A DNA stretch of 64,000 nt from Liolophura sinensis (GCF_032854445.1 NC_088295.1:41961385-42025384), one strand, 5' to 3'; counted from the stretch's first letter, positions 1 through 12,244 are shown. The notes: generated by a model from the letters alone, not told the origin. Numbers and translations are program-made.

Positions 1-20
1 TACAGTTATCAGCCACTCAC

Positions 21-224
21 CAGAGCCTATCTGAAGGGGGTGGGGGGATGTTGATGGCTAGGGTGCCCACCAGGGAGTGGACCTCCACAGTGAGGATGAG
101 TGGCGTGTTAGACACACCCACCATAGCCTTTTTGATGTACTTCATCTCTGTGGCACTCTGGAAGTACTTGGATTGGGTGATCTTGTCTAGGTACTTCAGT
201 AACTTCTTGCCGGCTCCACCAGAA
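21..224 (-). CDS. TEX2: TEX2 coding exon 6: C-terminal SMP segment (last exon in window)
   Basis: The acceptor GTGCAG|TTCTGG lies at 225/224. The exon encodes SSGGAGKKLLKYLDKITQSK, then YIKKAMVGVSNTPLILTVEV and INIPPPPSDRLW, a strongly conserved TEX2 SMP stretch with the Pro-rich turn. The donor TG|GTGAGT (21/20) leaves the rest of the gene off the window. Confidence 0.92.
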
Positions 225-3200
225 CTGCACACAAAACAGAGAGCAAAAAAAATAACAAACTCATCAAGCTGTACTTGATCACCTAGATTTACCAATTATA
301 ACCCTGATTTCTGATAAAAGTTGTACATGTATTTGTTGACATTTCAGCATTATCCAAATACCTCCAATACTACTAATTTATTTTATTGTTGCTTAATGCC
401 TTACTCAAGAATTTTCTCTTACATAATAGCAGTCAGGTATATGTTATTGATCGCTTACTGATCATAAGGCGCAACAAACAACACGTGGGAATCTTTACAT
501 TCCCTTCCCACAGCTGGCTTTGGATTCCCACCTTGAATTTTGCGTGATTTTGTCTCCAACAATAGATCAGCTTTACACAAAAGTTACAACCTTTAATGTA
601 GTGCACTCAAATTGTAGTAATCTGGTTTGATGATACATCTACATTGGTCGCCAAGATGTCATACTGCTAGCTCCATTCTCAAGAGGACTGGAGCTCAGAC
701 AACTACCAGCCAACCTGCACTGACAGTAGTTTTAAAGTGTCACTGAGATGATTCTTAGAACACTCTCACCACAAGAATATTATTTCATGAAACTTTAACC
801 TGGTACTTAAATTCCTCAACATTTTAGCATATGAAAGAACAACATTCAGTGCAATTTATGCACATTTTTAGGGCTTGACAGAAAGCATAATTTTATCGGT
901 CTACAGAGAATTATACCTCCATAACATGCTTGAATAAGCACCTTGCAAACATGCGAAAAGGTCGAAGAATTAGAGTAGAGTCCATTTATATTATTTTTAC
1001 AACAAATGGGATTCTCTTAATGAGTTTATTTTAGTCATGAAATGGCACTTTCACCACTCGGTGAGCGAAAGACTGTCATGTTGAAGTAGTAAAATACCTT
1101 AAATTTATGGACTGAGACTTATATATATATATATTAAATATAGGTGTTCAATTCTCAAACACAAACATAATCATTGTTATCTCAGGGGGTGACTTTTAAA
1201 AAAGAACCCTCCGTGTTGCCAAAACATACAAGGTATACCGGGGCAACCCCATACCTTTCATCTCCAGTTGCCGGAGTTTCCTCCCCTTCATCATCAGTAG
1301 AGGATTCAGCACTATCTTCCTCTTCTGAGTCAGTGATGGCTGACCTGTAACAAAAACAACAGTACAATGTCAGCATGAGCCTAAACTATTAGTTCAGTAT
1401 ATTTATTTATTTATTTATTTATTTATTTACTTATTTGACTGGTGTTTCACTCCATACTCAGGCATATTTCACTTATCTGACACTGTGGCCAGCATTTGAT
1501 GGGAGGAAACAGGGCAGAACCTGGGAGAAACCCTTGACCATCTGCAAGTTTAGTTGAATATAGGCCGATGTGCTTAAGCTGTTCCTTCTGAGGAAATGTA
1601 TATTTTCTAACATGAATATCCACACACTTGTATATCGTGAAGTAGGCTCTATCAGAATAGGACATTTCATGCTTGCATCCTTACCCAGGCTTCCTAGTAC
1701 GCAATAAGTGATTTATTTATTTATTTATTTGATTGGTGTTTTATGTCGTACTCAAGAATATTTCACTTATGCGATGGTGGCCAGCATTATGGTGGGTGGA
1801 GACTGGGCACAGCCCGCGGGAAACCCACAACCATCCGCAGGTTGCTGCCAGACCTTCCCACTTACAGCCGTAGAGGAAGCCAGCATCAGCTGGACTTGAA
1901 CTCACAGCGACCGCATTGGTGAGAGGCTCCTGGGTCATTACGCTGCGCTAGCGCGCTAACTGAATGAGCCACGGAGGCCCCCCGCGCAATAAGTGAGGAC
2001 TGATCCATTGAATTATTTTGACAGACATTTTTACACTAAACTCCAGAATACTTCACATAGCAGATGTTCTTTACTTTCAGTTCATACATGTAGACTGGAT
2101 TTCCCGTGACATTACCTCATCAATCTTTTCAATATCAGCATCTTTTATGAATTTCAGAAGGGCGACATTTTGAAAAATATATTATGATGAGAAGTTAAGT
2201 ACATTTACTGTTCTGAAAGTGTAACAATATACTATACAAGGTACTAATTTAATTGCTTCATGTTTTAAGGCCACACGCAAGAAGTTTTCACTTATACGAT
2301 AACCAACAGTTTTGTGACTGGAGGAGTACCTAGGGTAAACCACTAACCATTGGTAAATTACTGATGAACTCTCCCATAGGTGGTTTACTGACATGCATGT
2401 CACATTGGTGTTAGATATGGTTTTCAACAAGCGGTAGACTGCACAAACACCCACATGAGCTTTCATTGACTGCTTGTTGTCAACTAGACCCATGTCTGTG
2501 ACAGCGGGAGAATCTGCAACTTCCCTGTCCAAGGTAAGGTTTGAACTCACACTCTGTGTCTCCCAGCAATTGACAACTCAAACATGACCCACTCCTGACT
2601 CTTTATGACATGTTAAAACATTTACAAACCTTTTTCCTTCGTTTTTTACATCCAGATTAGATTTTGGTTTCTTCTCTTTCAGCCTCATAAGGTTCATTTT
2701 GGTTTCTATGGTCATACGGAATCCTCCACCATAAGCCACATCTAAATCCACCCAGAATCCTCTCTCATCCAGATAGGGTTTTGATGGACGTCGTATCACA
2801 GGAATTTCTGTCCCCATGTCAATATCTGTTACTTTTAACTCATCCATAAAATAAGGTACCTGCAGTGCAAATATGAACAATCAACTTGTTTTCACATCTC
2901 TTAGCAAACCGAGAACAAACAATTATACAGTGCTTAAGATGCTTACAGTGAAAGACAGCACCTGACTAATGTTTATATCCACTGAAAGACTACCATTAAG
3001 TACCTTAAACCGGCATTAAATATTTTTTTAGATTTTCTTCAACGCAATAAAAGTTTAGTGAAACTTTATCCTGACACAGCTTCAGCACGTCCCCATTATC
3101 GACAGCAATGTGACATCACGTTTACTCTAGCCCTCTAGCGTCGCAGGTATTTTCTGTAAAATAGTCTAAGCAGTAGTCGATGGCAGATAAAAGTTGTGGA

Positions 3201-6200
3201 CTTCAGCGATGAAGGCCCAAGTGATAAATATAGTTTTTTCGCAAACTGTACATAGATACTAAAAGAATATTTCTTCCACTGCTTGAACTGTTGATACAGT
3301 TGGTCTACTATATCACTATTTACAATTAACTCCAGCGACCCTGTCTAAATAGCCTAGCTGCAGATGCACAGGTGGGGTATTCCTGGTTCAGGTCATAGCC
3401 TCCAAAGGAGTTGTACTGGTGATTTTGACCCCTACTGAATGTTTACAAAAGTACAATACTGAATAGGACAGTTGTACAACTAGATTCGTGCTTAATTCTG
3501 AAACAAATGTAAATAAACCCAAGCACCTATGAGGTTGATCTAGGCATTCAACTGTCGCTGGATTTTATGCTTCAGATGAAAGCAGTGCTGACCTAGTTAT
3601 CACGAGCGTCACAAAAAACACCTCTACTTGAACACGGCGTTTTAATAATTTTACTGTATTTCACATAAGAAAACAGAAAAAAAATTTTTTGTATGTGATA
3701 TAATTAAGTTTAAGCGATTGGCCCGAGACGATATGCTACACTGCTTGTAAATCAACTGATTTTACATCTGTAAACATTCAGACGTTATCATGCTAAGCTG
3801 TTCAGTGGAATAACTAGAGTCACTTTTAACTCACGTGTATTTTGCTGAGTTTTTTCTCCAGCTTCTCTTGTATTTTGTCCTTCCAATAATTCTTCAATAA
3901 GAAGTCCCAGAAGCACCTTCCTAACAGGGCATTCAGCCACATTACTGAGGGTCGCAGCTAATACTGCCAGCATAGTTCCTCCACTCCTTGGTAGGCTCTT
4001 TACCCTCCTTTATACTGTCCCTCTTAGTGTGGGTGGGGCTGGCAGCCTTAGGGGAGCGCTCAGCAGGCATCAAGCGAGCCATGTACTGAGCGAACGTCCC
4101 TATATCAGCCTTCCTCTCCGTAACATCCTCCTTTGTACTGGAATCTTCAGATGCCACAGAACCAGCAGAGTCCGTTGATGGGCTCCTCTTGTGTTTCGTG
4201 GGCTGGTCAGAATTACTGCGGCGATGCTTGGGTTTGAACTCCAGAGCTTTACGTATCTCCAGCAAGTGGTTGGGGAGTGGTTTTCCACGCGTCGCCCCTA
4301 AAAACCTGTAATACCACTCCTCTTTTTCGCGAGTAGTCCGCGCAAACAGATAGAGAACATTACTTTCACACGACTGCTCGGTGATCATCTCTAATCCACA
4401 CACCTCCTTTGGAGGGCTACCTATCTCTTCCTCCTGAAGTGGATTACTGCCCTGTGGACCCGATTTTGATTGGCTCTTGTTCCCAAGTTTAGACAATGCG
4501 ATACACAACGGGTATTTTTTACTCCATAACCTTTTGTCCACAAGCCCAGGTGGTAATAAATACAAACGACTACCTTCTAAGTCCATATACCTCTGATGGA
4601 TAAACTGTGGTGTTGGATGGGCCTCGTCCCACATTGCCCTTTTGGGAATCCCAACTTTGGGGCGAGACAGACGGAGTAAGGTCCCTTCCAGTCTCACAAA
4701 CACAGACTGAGTTTGACTGATATGGTAATTGTCGGGATCATAATGCTGAAGTTCATTCATCCAGCCCTGGAGAAAAAAAAAAGACAAGTAGTATTACAGA
4801 CTTTTAAGGTCTCAAATAGGTTATAAATATATCTCTGCCATCGTACGAGTGAACAATCCTGGAATACAGCATGAAATAACAATCAAACAAATAATATACA
4901 GGGGACCTTCGCGGTCGAGGGGTTATCACGCCAGCACGAAGGATTGACCCAGGAGCCTCCCCACAATGCGGTCACTGTGAGTTCAAGTCTAGCTCATGCT
5001 GGCTTTCTATCCGGTACTACATGGGAAAGTCTGGCAGCAACCTGCAGATCGTCATGGGTTTCCCGCGGACTCTGCTTGGTTTCTTCCCACTATAATGCTG
5101 GCCACTGTCGTATAAGTGAAATATTCTTGAATGTGGCATAAAACACAAATCAAATAAAAAAAAGTAACTAAACAACATACATGTACCTGTAATATATCTG
5201 AGCAAGTATATTCCCTTGTAAGTATGTTCTTAAGTACATGTACCTTAATATGTAAAAGGGTGAATAGTTAAAGAAAGGAAAGCAGGATATAGACATTTTC
5301 TGTGGCAGATAAAACACAGATTAAAAGTTGGAACCCTACAATGACAAAACAAAAAGAAACTTTGAACATTTCAACATGACAATCACATATGAGTTCCACC
5401 ACTGTTAATGACATAACACCTCACCTTATATTTCCCATCATCAGGCCTCAAATCCTTCATTTCAGGAACCATCATAGGGGGTAAGTCTTCTAATGGCTCT
5501 ATTTTGATTGGTTCTCGTGGTTGTGGTGGTTTGGTAATCCACAGATAGACCGTCCATCCCATACAGGATAATGCTATTCCCACCATCAATCCGGACACGA
5601 ATGATGGTAGAGGAAGGATGAGATACACAAACAATACCAGCGTGTACACTCCCAGCTTCTGGATGGGAATGGCAGACCCAGAATCCTTTGAGGACTCTTC
5701 AAAAGTAGTAGTACTGCTGGCACTGGAATCCGTGGAAGGCTCTGAACTGTCCTGAACTGAGGATTTGGACTTGCTGCTATCATCGTTCGGGTCGAAGAAG
5801 ACATTTCCGTCATACTCGACCGATTCTGGCGATTCTTCTGAGACATTCTTCTTCAGTAAACTAGACATTGACATTGGTGTTGAGGGTGACTCGCTTGAGC
5901 TCTTGTTTTTGATTAGTCGTTGAATTGATGACCGTTGTCGTACAGTGCTCTCTGGAGTGGGCACATTTGCACTACCGCTGAAATCCTCGAAAGCCTCTTG
6001 GCCGTAGAAGTCGTCTACAATTTCAATAGCATCCTGGATGCTCTCCTTGTCATCCTCTGCAATAGATGGTACCCTTCCCCTAGCTGGTGAGCTTGTGGCC
6101 CCATTCATTGTGTCCTCCTTTACAATAATAGTATCTACCCCTTTGACCTTTACATTACTCTGAGGTAATTGTCTTATATTTGGACTACTAAAACTAGATG

Positions 6201-6696
6201 GCAATGTTGACCTTTCCTGTTTTACATGAGTTACCTCCCCTGGGATGGTATGATTCAGGGTATCTACATGCATGCTTTCATTTTCTGGACTCGGACTGGA
6301 CGAGTCGCCGGACAGCTCCTCCCACTTCTTAGAAATGGCAGGGAACTTGTCTGATAGCTTACCCTTGATGCCTGCAAACAGAGTTCTTTTTTCTTCCTTG
6401 TTGTTCACAAAACGGTGGCTGGGGCTGTAGAGCTTGTCCTCATCCAGCGATCTGCTGGCTGTATGGAAACGTGCTAAGGTGCTAGCATCTGTTCTGGTAC
6501 TTGGACTGGAACCACTCTTAACATTTTCATTCTTGTTGGAATCAAGACTTAACAGTTCCTCGTCATCATCTTCCTCCAGTGACTTGAAGCGGATAGACAG
6601 AGAGGTACCGGTGGAAATGGGCTTGCTACGAAACTTCTCTAGGGTGACCTTAGGGGCAGGGGGCCGGGGTGGGGCAGCAACTTTCTTCCCACTCAT
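21..6696 (-). CDS. TEX2: TEX2-like SMP/PH-domain ER lipid-transfer protein, spliced, 3' end outside window
   Basis: Coding exons on the minus strand, each with GT–AG borders and matching phase: 6696–5425, 4766–4004, 3944–3835, 2859–2630, 1344–1255 and 224–21. They join to 889 codons plus two bases; the last visible exon ends at a GTGAGT donor (20–15), so roughly 200 C-terminal residues are beyond the left edge, judging from the vertebrate length of about 1,130. Order of parts: acidic/Ser-rich N-terminus, hydrophobic hairpin (residues about 348–387), PH-like domain (about 425–600), then an SMP lipid-binding domain from about 680. TEX2 proteins are ER-anchored and move lipids at membrane contact sites through the SMP tube. 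The N-terminal PAPKVTLEKF block resembles the PKV block of vertebrate TEX2. The gene is divergent from ERN1. Identification is from my reading of SMP and PH signatures such as PYFMDELKVTDIDMGTEIP and DERGFWVDLDVAYGGGF. Confidence 0.92.
225..1254 (-). other. TEX2 intron with a TIR-type MITE copy
   Basis: No coding signal was seen. At about 790–985 it holds a copy of a short inverted-repeat element (CTTAAATTCCTCAACATTTT on the left, AAAAGGTCGAAGAATTAGAG on the right), related to copies at 23.7, 26.8 and 33.4 kb. A (TA)n tract is at about 1120–1135. Confidence 0.6.
1255..1344 (-). CDS. TEX2: TEX2 coding exon 5: acidic insert within SMP domain
   Basis: This 90-bp exon encodes SAITDSEEEDSAESSTDDEG and EETPATGDE, an acidic Ser-rich loop inside the SMP region. 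Its acceptor is TTACAG|GTCAGCC (1345/1344) and its donor GAAAG|GTATGG (1255/1254). Vertebrate TEX2 carries a comparable Asp/Glu/Ser-rich insert here. The flanking phases (2 in, 2 out) match the neighbouring exons. Confidence 0.88.
1400..1565 (-). repeat. V-SINE/RUDI-like copy, 5'-truncated
   Basis: The tail-side part of the family, seen in reverse: (TTTA)n, then GACTGGTGTTTCACTCCATA, a TATTTCACTTAT core and GGGAGGAAACAGGGCAGA. The tRNA-like head is missing. Confidence 0.75.
1712..1985 (-). repeat. Full-length V-SINE/RUDI-like SINE with 11-bp target duplication
   Basis: On the minus strand it reads GGCCTCCGTGGCTCATTCAG (tRNA-like head, A box), GAGTTCAAGTCC (B box), a conserved GGTTGTGGGTTTCCCGCGGG core, a tail ending in ACACCAATCAAATAAATAAA, and an AT-rich end. 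Direct repeats GCAATAAGTGA flank it at 1701–1711 and 1986–1996, consistent with retroposition. It lies in a TEX2 intron. Confidence 0.9.
2265..2570 (-). repeat. Diverged tRNA-derived SINE (family 4)
   Basis: The head on the minus strand carries GAGTTCAAACC (B-box-like) near 2535–2560. The body, GAGTACCTAGGGTAAACCAC then GGTAAATTACTGATGAACT, matches copies at 6.87–7.21, 9.24–9.48 and 40.42–40.53 kb. It accounts for a 122-codon minus-strand open frame here. Confidence 0.6.
2630..2859 (-). CDS. TEX2: TEX2 coding exon 4: central SMP domain
   Basis: The acceptor TGCAG|GTACC lies at 2860/2859. The exon encodes VPYFMDELKVTDIDMGTEIP, then IRRPSKPYLDERGFWVDLDV and FRMTIETKMNLMRLKEKKPK, the diagnostic centre of TEX2-type SMP domains. 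The donor AAAAAG|GTTTGT at 2630/2629 leaves AG, which the next exon completes to Arg. Confidence 0.92.
2860..3834 (-). other. TEX2 intron, no recognised element
   Basis: AT-rich intron between the two halves of the SMP domain. I saw no coding exon and no copy of the repeat families found elsewhere in the window. Confidence 0.5.
3835..3944 (-). CDS. TEX2: TEX2 coding exon 3: start of SMP domain
   Basis: Translated in the frame set by its neighbours, this 110-bp exon gives VMWLNALLGRCFWDFLLKNY and then WKDKIQEKLEKKLSKIH, the opening helix of the TEX2 SMP domain. It ends at CAC|GTGAGT (3835/3834) in phase 0 and continues into VPYFMDEL of the next exon. It is not visible as an ATG-initiated open frame because an ORF in another frame covers it. 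The acceptor CCTCAG at 3945 is inferred from the need to restore the frame. Confidence 0.82.
3945..4003 (-). other. Candidate 59-bp mini-intron of TEX2
   Basis: Inferred between GAG G|GTAAAG and CCTCAG|TAATG. Removing 59 bases restores the frame between the PH exon and WLNALLGRCFWDF. The alternative is a frameshift, either real or from assembly. Confidence 0.6.
4004..4766 (-). CDS. TEX2: TEX2 coding exon 2: PH-like domain
   Basis: The acceptor is a long pyrimidine run followed by CCAG|GGC at 4767/4766. The exon encodes GWMNELQHYDPDNYHISQTQ, then FVRLEGTLLRLSRPK, and ends the PH core with LYLFARTTREKEEWYYRFL, a typical PH C-terminal helix. A Ser/Lys-rich linker and FAQYMARLMP follow. The raw frame runs on to a stop at about 3942, but the SMP start WLNALLGRCFWDF sits in another frame only a few bases further. 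I therefore end the exon at GAG G|GTAAAG (4004/4003). Confidence 0.85.
4903..5163 (+). repeat. V-SINE/RUDI-like SINE
   Basis: Near full length in a TEX2 intron: a degenerate tRNA-like head, B box GAGTTCAAGTC, AGTCTGGCAGCAACCTGCAG core and the tail ATAAAACACAAATCAAATAA. Confidence 0.85.
5425..6696 (-). CDS. TEX2: TEX2 coding exon 1: disordered N-terminus and membrane hairpin
   Basis: The start MSGKKVAAPPRPPAPKV at 6696 is the first ATG after a candidate acceptor (CACAG at about 6762), so the 5' UTR probably continues into an upstream exon. The exon encodes 424 residues in phase 0, rich in Ser, Asp and Glu. Near its end is a 40-residue hydrophobic stretch (LGVYTLVLFVYLILPLPSF, then SGLMVGIALSCMGW) long enough for two helices or a re-entrant ER hairpin. 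The donor AAG|GTGAGG lies at 5425/5424. The reading frame stays open 13 codons beyond it, but the next exon's GWMNELQHY joins directly after GKYK as in other TEX2 proteins. Confidence 0.9.
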
Positions 6697-6867
6697 TCTC
6701 TACTTTAGCCTAGGTCTATAGACTCACATCCCCACAGGGCAGACTGGACAAGAAGGGTACCTGTGAATATCCCAATGGATACATTTATTTATTTTACTGA
6801 GCCATCCTCATAAAACAATTTTGAATTTTCAAAAAACTTAAAGTGAGGGCTGGTCAGGTTACAACAA

Positions 6868-7215
6868 TTAATCACTTACATGATTGCAGTCATATTCTAG
6901 GCAGAGGAAAACTGGAGAGCCAGAAATAAACCACTCACCTTCAGCAAGTTGATAACAAACTATTCCACATGTGACCTACAGATATTATACACACCATATT
7001 GGTGGAAGACAAGTTGTCTTCAATGAATATCAGACTGCACAAATACTGCTGACAGCTTATTGTTACCAAAGTGAGAGCAAGAGTATCAACAAATCCTGTG
7101 TTCAAAACTCATGCAAGAACAGTCTGAATGAATTAAGAAGGAAAGGGAGAATAGACACATGCACATCACATTATTTTTCAGCCATACTTCCAGTTTGCAC
7201 AGGCTGGTGTCAATT
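6868..7215 (-). repeat. Diverged SINE, family 4
   Basis: The body ATAAACCACTCACCTTCAGC, AAGTTGATAACAAACTATTC and TATCAGACTGCACAAATACT parallels the copy at 2265–2570. Confidence 0.5.
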
Positions 7216-7320
7216 CCGATAGGCTACAGATGAGCAAATTTCAGATGAAATTGTATTTTTATATACTGACAGATTTACTATGTATGCTTAGGGTTTTACA
7301 TTGTGCAATACTTAACCATT

Positions 7321-7510
7321 TTTAGTCACATGACAGGGATTACAGATACTGTGTCTTCTTGCTGTGCTGCCACATCATGCCAAAGACACTAGATATGACA
7401 CCACACCCAGCGACATTATACTGACACTAAGCCAACCAGTTCTGTTTCCCTGCTCTAACCTCTGAGTGCCTAGCAAGGCAGCCACAAGTGCCATTTTTAA
7501 CTAATAAATG
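7321..7510 (-). repeat. SINE family 3 copy, head missing
   Basis: GTCACATGACAGGGATTACA, ACTGTGTCTTCTTGCTGTGC and GCCACAAGTGCCATTTTTAA correspond in reverse to the full family-3 copy at 17277–17580. Confidence 0.7.
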
Positions 7511-9235
7511 TAGATTTAAGAATCAGTGTTACTGGATAGTGTACTGGGGTAAAAAACACTATCTAGTGCCAATTTATATCAAAATAACAATTCAGGTGAA
7601 CTCAATCCATAGGCAATCTGGTTACCATGGCTGCATAAAGGTACAAAACCCACTGCATCTATATACAGTACCCACTTAAACATAAACCTCCACATGTAAA
7701 ACAACTAGACAGACTGACTCACAAACTTGTAAAACTATGAATTAACATTAAACTAAATGTGAAAAACTCCTTAAAGTATGCTATCAATGTAACTCAAAAG
7801 AGTCCAGTGTACAGTATACATATACTGGTGCAAGTAAATGAACCCATCACACAGGTAAAATGTAAATGTACTCAAGAAGGTAAAATGCAAACGAACTTAT
7901 GACAGTGCAGTCTAAATAAGTATAAATTGACAGCAATATAAAAGTATATAATTGACTTCATACATGTAATCTTGCAAGGAAGAACATTAACATCAATCAT
8001 AATGTTCATTATCGAACAATAAGCAGTTAATAGATAGATTCTCAGACTCCTGTTATGTTTACTACATGCACACATATTACACTACATTTACATGTACATG
8101 TAATGCTATCATGCATGTAGCTTACTAACATGGGAAAATCATGTGTACATTGCATACTCTAGTGCCTGCATATGACTATGTAAATACACAGAAGATACAT
8201 GTCCATATATGTTGTAAAGCAATGCTTATCATGTGTAGATGGATTGCACAATATACATACCGGTAAATGTACACATTCCCTGTACATGTATCTGAAGAAG
8301 CAGTATGCATTAATCAAAGGCGTTTACTTGTATCTCTGATTTCAAGGATCCAAAGTGACAGACATAATCAGTTCAAATCTCAGTGTACACTACCACAGAG
8401 TCCATACATCTGTGTGTTTATGTACACATCCAATGTTCAAGAGCCAGTACTGTAAAACTTGTTATCACAGAGAATTGCTTGATCACAGAAACAGACCTCC
8501 ATTTATACATACACAATGATACAAGGTGATGAACCCTCTAAAAGTTGTGATAGACAGGGATACAGAATCAACGCTGATAGGCTGTCAGTGGAGATAGGAT
8601 TCCATGGGTTAATAAATGTATGGCAGTTGCATGCCAACATGCAGAATAACTTTTTTTTTCAATCAGAAATTTGTGGCAGTTTTATTGTGAAGATGTTGAA
8701 GCAAAAAGAAGTCATGGTTTCGCAGGATTCTAGCCTCGTATTTTCATTACACAAATCCTGAATCGCAAAGTCAACCTTTACACTCAGGCTTTTCTGAGGA
8801 AGAAACTCTTATTTACATGTTTTTGGATTCGTATTTTGTAACCCACTAAATAAAAAATAGTAACATCGGATGATCTGAAATTCTTAATCAGAATAAAGCA
8901 AACTTTCATTTGTGGTAATCAGCATAAAACATCTTGTAGAATTAGGTATGTTGTGAAAGGTTTACAGTGTCTGCCTAATGCGTACGGCTATTTTATTAGG
9001 ATGGTTACAACACTTGCAAAAACCCTCTATTAATGAGAGGGCTGACATTATAGGTGATAAAGACAGTCGATCTATACAAACCTGATTATGGTAGGCCACA
9101 GAGAACACATGTTCTGTTTCCTAACTGATAATAAATGCCTACGACAAGTGCTTAATATTTATAGATACTTGGAAATATAATAATATACATGTATACAAAT
9201 AGTTACACATAAATCAGAAATTGAGCTTATTTCAA

Positions 9236-9480
9236 TATTTATTTATTTATTTTGTTTGAATATCATTCTCAAGAATTGTTCACTATGTCTTATGGCTGGA
9301 GAAAACTAGAGTGCCTGAGGTAAGCCACTGACTTTGGCAAGTTATTGACAAACTTTTCAACATATGTATAATGTACACATATGCTTAACATATGGGTGAA
9401 AGACAAGTGGTCTTCAATAAATGTTTCACTGCAAAACAAAAGTGTTGTAGATCGCTTATTGTCATGTCAGCCCCACCAGC
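9236..9480 (-). repeat. Diverged SINE, family 4, with (TTTA)n tail
   Basis: ATTTATTTATTTATTTTG tail, then GAGTGCCTGAGGTAAGCCAC and GGCAAGTTATTGACAAACTT, as in the copies at 2.3 and 6.9 kb. Confidence 0.55.
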
Positions 9481-12244
9481 AGTGAGTGTGCTTCAGATAC
9501 AAGTTCAGATAGTGTAAGTTTAAAGTCATAATACTAACAATATACATGCACTCAAAAAACAGAACAAATTTTCGATCATAATGTTCATTCTAGAGAACAG
9601 CGCTATAAATATGATACAGTGGGACCAACTGTGTGTAATGTTATATTACCTAACTTAATAAATCAGTACACACATACATGTATACAGATATGAGAAATTT
9701 CTGGAATAGAAACAATCATACAATTTTCAGTGGCCTTAACTTGGCCTTTGGCTTAGCACTCTCAATGGTCAATGACAGGCCACCGTTCATCAAAAGTCCA
9801 TGCCACAAATCAATACCAACGTTTGGAAATCAGGGAGTTATCCTGCCATCATAGGCACTACCATTACCTTGACATTATACACTTATTATCCACAGGAGGT
9901 GGATCAATTACAGTTGTACATGTACACCAGGACTGGATATATACATGTATGTACATGGAAACCTTCATGCACCAGACAGGAAATCAAGGAATATTGCCCT
10001 CAGTATACATGTATTGATAAGACACGCTGACATCACCCAATTACAACCCCCAACCTACAGTATGTATATCAGCACATTGCCAACATCCCACTGTGCTTTA
10101 AATGCCCACACTAGTTAACTGTTTAACCCACAGTACTTAATGGTGAATATTGAGGAAAATGAATGCATTCACATATGGATCAAATTTGTTATTCATTACC
10201 ATAACAATTCTACAACATAGTGCTTGATAGTGTTTAGTAATTGCTAATGCAAGTTTTCATCAGATTATAATATGAAATCAGATGAAATGTGAAAAATACA
10301 ATATACCTACATTGTCTTTGCCAGGCCAAATACCTTAGAGATTATGTACCATAGAACCCAAGCTATGCCTGCTTCTCCAAAGGACAGACACAATTTGATG
10401 CTAACTCTAGTCTCTATTATAAGTAAAAACAGATGTACATTGTACATATATCTTCACTACATACATGCTCTGACTCATTACATATCAGCTGGATTGATCA
10501 GGTTATGAAAACTGTATTAACACCAGCAGATATCCTGTACACAGACACATACAATACATAAACAGAATGCCATGGAGAGGACAGCCATGTGTGACTGAGA
10601 CATGTGACCTGCAATAACTAAAACTATGTCAGTGGTTAAGCTTCCAGGTCAACAGTTACTGGCCATGTTTGGATGACATGGCTATGACCAGGAACACAAC
10701 CAGGATCAACACAATGACCATCTTCAACCATGTCAATACAAAGACACTGCACAATTTTAAATGGGATTTTCCTTACAAGATGACATTTCAATAATTTCCT
10801 ATGAATTTTTATTGCATTTTACACAACAAAAATATCTGACAAAATCAAATGAACACATGCCGCATGTATATTACTTCCGGTCAATAATCCTATAAATGAC
10901 AGTTTTGAAAGGTTTATCATACATACACAATGTAAAGCTATGTGTTCAATATTAAACCCAGATGTTGCATGCGAAAATTTATCCGTGAATGCAACAAACA
11001 AATAAATTGCACGACAAATTTCTTCTTGGTGATTCAGGCATAGTGTTATCGTACATAATGTACAGCAAATGTATCCACAAGTGACATGTGTAGCTGAAGG
11101 ATCCCACATCATCCTACAGCAATATAAAACAACTGCCAATGTGTTACATATACTTTTATATTCACTACCCTGCTCAGCACTCGGGAACTTCATACGAAGT
11201 GAATATAATGTGAAATACAACAACTCAGAAGAACGATTACACTCTGTATTACCTACACGTGATTTCTAAGCTTATAAAACATCCCATCTCCTTTGTACAG
11301 TCAGAATTAACACTGAAACGTTCACTTTGCAAACACAAGTTACCTGCAACTACCTGTGTCAACAGAGCGTAGCCTACCCAGTATGTTGATCTGAGAGCAT
11401 ATTTCCTGGTTAAAGCATTTAACACCTGTTTCCTTGCAGCTAGCTAACATGGCACACAGTTGGATCAACACTAATCAAGAGAACAGGAGGAAATACACAT
11501 ACTCAAAAACAAGTTATTTTATAGGGTGTTAACTTTAGTCCTGATGTACATGCCATTTACTTTGTGTAACAAAGATTTAAACCTGGCTTAATTCACTTTA
11601 AATTACATGTATAAGTACATGTATAAACCAGCCCATATTCTTCACTGCTATAATTAAGGTCAATGTTAATGGTGTGACAGAAATGAGGAGATCTTATATT
11701 ATATATTATTTATCTTACCGAGATACTTTCTTCTGCTCTCGTACCCAAGATTCATGCAAGAATATTTCACTTCTATGAAGGTGAAAAAAGGCTGTGACTA
11801 GTGACAGAAACCGACTGAGCCACGGAAAGTCACCACACCTTTAAAACTTTGTCAATCCTTGTGCAGATATGGCGACTTATCGATCACTAATATGTATAAG
11901 GTGAACTAAAAAAGTCAATGCTAGTGGGATGACAGAAGAAACAGGAGATCTGGCATTATTTATTTATTTGACTGGTGTTTTTACTCACTTCTGGTTTAGA
12001 AGGTATGCTCAAAAATATGCTCAAGGAAAGTGGTTAGAGTCAAGGAGAAGCCACCAACCCTTAAAAACTTTGTCAATACAATAGCAAAGACAGACTGCAT
12101 TACTCCTCACTAATTAGTAATATACCTAAGGCTAATTAATTCGTCAAGATTATTTCACCTAAATGTTTACTGATGACAGAAAGATTTATGGGTGAATGAA
12201 ACTCGACCGAACGATCACTCTGTGATAAATAACATAACCTTATA

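Larger units (their letters stand above)
6762..12236. other. TEX2 upstream or 5' intron region, AT-rich, no coding exon seen
   Basis: Follows the candidate acceptor of the TEX2 5' UTR exon. It contains old SINE copies (6868–7215, 7321–7510, 9236–9480), V-SINE remnants at about 11700–11830 and 11960–12010, and many TACATGTA-type palindromes. Short open frames occur, but none has a recognisable domain or a convincing pair of splice sites. The first TEX2 exon and its promoter must lie here or nearer to ERN1. Confidence 0.5.

Noticed and set aside
2182-2550. 122-codon minus-strand open frame
   Set aside because: Overlaps a diverged family-4 SINE in a TEX2 intron.
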